Assembly: GCF_051014685.1 (NCBI RefSeq) | Contig: NW_027479277.1 | Coordinates: 62,001 to 126,000 of the forward strand | Source of the DNA: Ptiloglossa arizonensis | Taxonomy: Eukaryota > Arthropoda > Insecta > Hymenoptera > Colletidae | Direction of reading: 5' to 3' | Length of the DNA stretch: 64,000 nt | Shown here: piece by piece, positions 61,552 to 64,000 of the stretch | How the letters are laid out: every line of letters begins with the position of its first letter | Numbering within the stretch: position 1 is the stretch's first letter | The notes under the pieces: model-generated | What the model saw: the letters and a program-made list of their open reading frames with translations, nothing else | Databases searched by the model: none | Told to the model about the DNA's origin: nothing | Position numbers and translations under genes: made by a program

Positions 61552-63083
61552 GATATGGGAGTTTGAAGCTAAGAAATGGTTGAGAAGACAACAAATTTTT
61601 CTCAATTCTGCTGCTCCAAACGCTTAACCAGAATGGTCCAGGGAAAAAATACACATACCATTGTAATCGGGCGAGTTTCTACTTTCAGATGCAATAGGAA
61701 TTTTTGGGTTAGGTCAATCCGTTCGCGAGATATGGGAGTTTGAAGCTAAGAAATGGTTGAGAAGACAACAAATTTTTCGCACTTCTGCTGCTCCAAACGC
61801 TTAACCAGAATGGCCTAGGGAAAAAATACACATACCTTTGTATTCGGGAGAGTTTCCACTTTCAGACACAACAGGAATTTTTGGGTTAGGTCAATCCGTT
61901 CGCGAAATATGGGAGTTTGAAGCCAAGAAATGGTTGACAAGACAACAAATTTTCCGCACTTCTGCTGCTCCAATCGCTTATCCAGAATGGCCTAGGGGGA
62001 AAATACACGTACCGTTGTAATCGGGCGAGTTTCTACTTTCAAATGCAATAGGAATTTTTGCGTTAGGTCCATCCGTTCGCGAGATATGGGAGTTTGAAGC
62101 CAAGAAATGGTTGAGAAGGCAAAAAATTTTTCGCAATTCTGCTGCTTCAAACGCTTAACCAGAATGACCTAGGGAAAAAATACACATACCGTTGTAATCG
62201 GGCGAGTTTCTACTTTCAGATGCAATAGGACTTTTTGGGTTAGGTCAGTCCGTTCGCGAGATATGGGAGTTTGAAACCAAGAAATGGTTGAGGAGGCTAA
62301 AAATTTTTTGCAGTTCTGCTGCTTCAAAAGCTTAACCAGAATGGCCTAGGGAAAAAATACACATACTGTTGTAATTGGGCGAATTTCTACTTTCAGATGC
62401 CATAGGAATTTTTGGGTTAGGTCAATCCGTTCGCGAGATATGGGAGTTTAAAGCCAAGAAATGGTTGAGAAGGCAAAAAATTTTCGCAATTCTGCTGCAC
62501 CAAACGCTTAACCAGACTGGCCTGGGGAAAAAATACACATACCGTTGTAATCGGACGAGTTTCTGCTTTCAGATGCAATAGGAATTTTTGTTTTAGGTCA
62601 ATCCGTTCGCGAGATATGGGAGTTTGAAGCTAAGAAATGGTTGAGAAGACAACAAATTTTTCGCACTTCTGCTGCTCCAAACGCTTAACCAGAATGGCCT
62701 AGGGAAAAAATACACATACCGTTGTAATTGGGCGAGTTTCTACTTTCAGATGCAATAGGAATTTTTGGGTTAGGTCAATCCGTTCGCGACGTATGGGAGT
62801 TTGAAGCTAAGAAACGGTTGAGAAGAGAACAAATTTTTCGCAATTCTGCTGCTCCAAACGCTTAACCAGAATGGCCTAGGGAAAAAATACACATACCGTT
62901 GTAATCGGGCGAGTTTCTACTTTCAGACGCAACAGAAATTTTTGGGTTAGGTCAATCCGTTCGCGAGATATGGGAGTTTAAAGCCAAGAAATGGTTGAGA
63001 AGGCAAAAAATTTTTCGCAATTCTGCTTCACCAAACGCTTAACCAGAATGGCCTAGGGAAAAAATACACATACCGTTGTAATC
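61552..63083. repeat. Dispersed long block, right copy (partner at 31815-33345)
   Basis: Repeats the left copy in the same order and orientation, displaced by about 29738 bp (168 units plus 2 bp). Differences are few: GAGTTTCCAC near 61852 versus GAGTTTCTAC, CAAATTTTCC near 61945 versus CAAACTTTCC, CATACTGTTG near 62364 versus CATACCGTTG, GATGCCATAGG near 62396 versus GATGCAATAGG, and CAGACTGGCC near 62513 versus CAGAATGGCC. Short plus-strand open frames at 61838 and 62375 mirror those at 32100 and 32637. They are by-products of the repeat. Confidence 0.85.
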
Positions 63084-64000
63084 GGGCGAGTTTCTACTTT
63101 CAGATGCAATAGGAATTTTTGGGTTAGGTCAATCCGTTCGCGAGATATGGGAGTTTGAAGCTAAGAAATGGTTGACAAGACAGTAAATTTTTCGCACTTC
63201 TGCTTCTCCAATCGCTTAACCAGAATGGCCTAGGGAAGAAATACACATACCGTTGTAATCGGGTGAGTTTCTACTTTCAGACGCAATAGGAATTTTTGGG
63301 TTAGGTCAATCCGTTCGCGAAATATGGGAGTTTGAAGCCAAGAAATGGTTGACAAGACAACAAACTTTCCGCACTTCTGCTGCTCCAATCGCTTATCCAG
63401 AATGGCCTAGGGGGAAAATACACGTACCGTTGTAATCGGGCGAGTTTCTACTTTCAAATGCAATAGGAATTTTTGCGTTAGGTCTATCCGTTCGCGAGAT
63501 ATGGGAGTTTGAAGCCAAGAAATGGTTGAGAAGGCAAAAAATTTTTCGCAATTCTGCTGCTTCAAAAGCTTAACCAGAATGGCCTAGGGAAAAAATACAC
63601 ATACCGTTGTAATTGGGCGAGTTTCTACTTTCAGATGCAATAGGAATTTTTGTGTTAGGTCAATCCGTTCGCGACATATGGGAGTTTGAAGCTAAGAAAC
63701 GGTTGAGAAGAGAACAAATTTTTCGCAATTCTGCTGCACCGAAACGCTTAACCAGAATGGCCTGGGGAAAAAATACACATACCGTTGTAATCGGACGAGT
63801 CTCTGCTTTCAGATGCAATAGGAATTTTTGTGTTAGGTCAATCCGTTCGCGAGATATGGGAGTTTGAAGCTTAGAAATGGTTGAGAAGACAACAAATTTT
63901 TCGCACTTCTGCTGCTCCAAACGCTTAACCAGAATGGCCCAGGGAAAAAATACACATACCGTTGTAATCGGGCGAGTTTCTACTTTCAGATGCAATAGGA
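63084..64000. repeat. Subfamily B monomers and block copy 4, cut by the window end
   Basis: From 63084 the monomers follow the CAGTAAATTTTTC, GGGTGAGTTTC, GCGAAATATGG, CAAACTTTCC, TTTGCGTTAGG order. From about 63530 the GCTGCACCGAAACGC block begins (4780 bp after copy 2) and runs to the window end. The array continues past 64000. Confidence 0.75.

Larger units (their letters stand above)
1..64000. repeat. Tandem satellite array of 177-bp monomers filling the window
   Basis: Every stretch I read is a head-to-tail copy of one 177-bp unit in a single orientation. The CGC that opens CGCAATTCTGCTGC lies at 1, 178, 355, 532 and 709 (exact 177 steps) and still falls at 14693, 28682, 42482, 50272 and 63902. 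After 361 units the register is off by only +4 bp. The unit carries CCTAGG at 37-42, A6 at 44-49, a CENP-B-box-like 17-mer at 56-72, AATTTTT at 99-105, TCGCGA at 123-128 and AAATTTTT at 170-177, and is about 41% GC. Neighbouring units differ mainly by substitutions. Both array ends lie outside the window. A unit of this size in a block this large is typical of centromeric or pericentromeric satellites; that role here is inference. The strand is arbitrary, and transcription is not shown by the sequence. Confidence 0.98.
31151..64000. repeat. Satellite subfamily B domain
   Basis: About 185 monomers carry the B markers: TTGACAAGAC with either CAGTAAATTTTTC or CAATAAATTTTTC, CCAATCGCTTATCC, GGCCCAGGG in place of GGCCTAGGG, ACACATATCTTTATAATC, ATTGGGCGAG, and GGGTGAGTTTC. 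The A classes GCAGCAGG with TTTGTGTTTGG and GCGACATATGGCAG are not seen here. The B domain contains every copy of the better-matching CENP-B-like motif that I found and most long open frames on the minus strand. Both are consequences of a few class-defining substitutions. Confidence 0.8.

Noticed and set aside
1..64000. CRISPR array (regular direct repeats)
   Set aside because: There are no unique spacers. The full 177 bp is repeated, which is satellite architecture.
1..64000. Tandem 5S rRNA or tRNA gene cluster
   Set aside because: The unit contains nothing I recognise as a 5S or tRNA gene, internal promoter box or terminator pattern. The T5 tracts are part of symmetric A/T tracts in the repeat.
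1..64000. Hairpin or palindrome function for CCTAGG, TCGCGA and CATATG
   Set aside because: These are six-base palindromes without extended arms. They would give a 177-bp ladder on restriction digestion but show no sign of a stem-loop structure.
1..64000. Assignment to a named satellite family or species
   Set aside because: The unit length and a short stretch recall Brassicaceae centromere repeats, but I cannot align it confidently from memory to any named family. A database search of the 177-bp consensus would decide.

Overview
The whole 64 kb window is one uninterrupted head-to-tail satellite DNA array. The basic unit is a 177-bp monomer (about 41% GC). Measured from the CGC at 1-3 to the CGC at 63902, the array holds 361 complete monomers with a net length drift of only +4 bp. 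I found no protein-coding gene, RNA gene, transposon, CRISPR array or unique sequence. A unit close to nucleosome length and an array of this size point to nuclear satellite heterochromatin of a eukaryote, most likely centromeric or pericentromeric. Wording such as TTGAAGCTAAGAAATGG then TTGAGAAG loosely recalls the 176-180 bp centromere satellites of Brassicaceae. That is a comparison from memory, so the taxon is only a guess (plant favoured).

Monomer landmarks, numbered from the CGC of CGCAATTCTG as position 1: CCTAGG at 37-42, an A6 tract at 44-49, a CENP-B-box-like 17-mer at 56-72, AATTTTT at 99-105, TCGCGA at 123-128, and AAATTTTT at 170-177.

Layout: (i) 1 to about 28.84 kb is subfamily A, marked by GCGACATATGGCAG, GCAGCAGG with TTTGTGTTTGG, GTCCTAGGGGAAAAATA and TTGAGAAGAGAAC. 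(ii) About 28.84-31.15 kb is a mosaic transition zone where A-type and B-type monomers alternate and 1-bp deletions cluster. (iii) About 31.15-64 kb is subfamily B, marked by TTGACAAGAC, CCAATCGCTTATCC, GGCCCAGGG and CAGTAAATTTTTC.

On top of the monomers lie many local multi-monomer duplications: 19-mer (3362 bp, 1-6.58 kb), 4-mer (9.96-11.34, 33.59-35.05 and 42.59-44.01 kb), 10-mer (14.17-17.99 kb), 5-mer (three places between 20 and 28.7 kb), 3-mer (25.4-26.5 kb), 21-mer (34.29-42.08 kb), 14-mer (43.29-47.28 kb), 8-mer with about 3.4 copies (50.5-55.3 kb) and 7-mer (54.8-57.3 kb). No single higher-order period rules the array. Blocks also recur tens of kb apart, for example 31.8-33.3 kb and 61.6-63.1 kb. 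This is the pattern expected from repeated unequal exchange and conversion in a living, homogenising array.

The most interesting points are a CENP-B-box-like motif that reaches 8 of 9 essential bases in 14 subfamily B monomers, a candidate 36-bp conversion tract at 52188-52223, and the A/B junction. All alignments were made by eye. Boundaries are good to roughly 10-30 bp, and identity statements rest on the differences I noticed.
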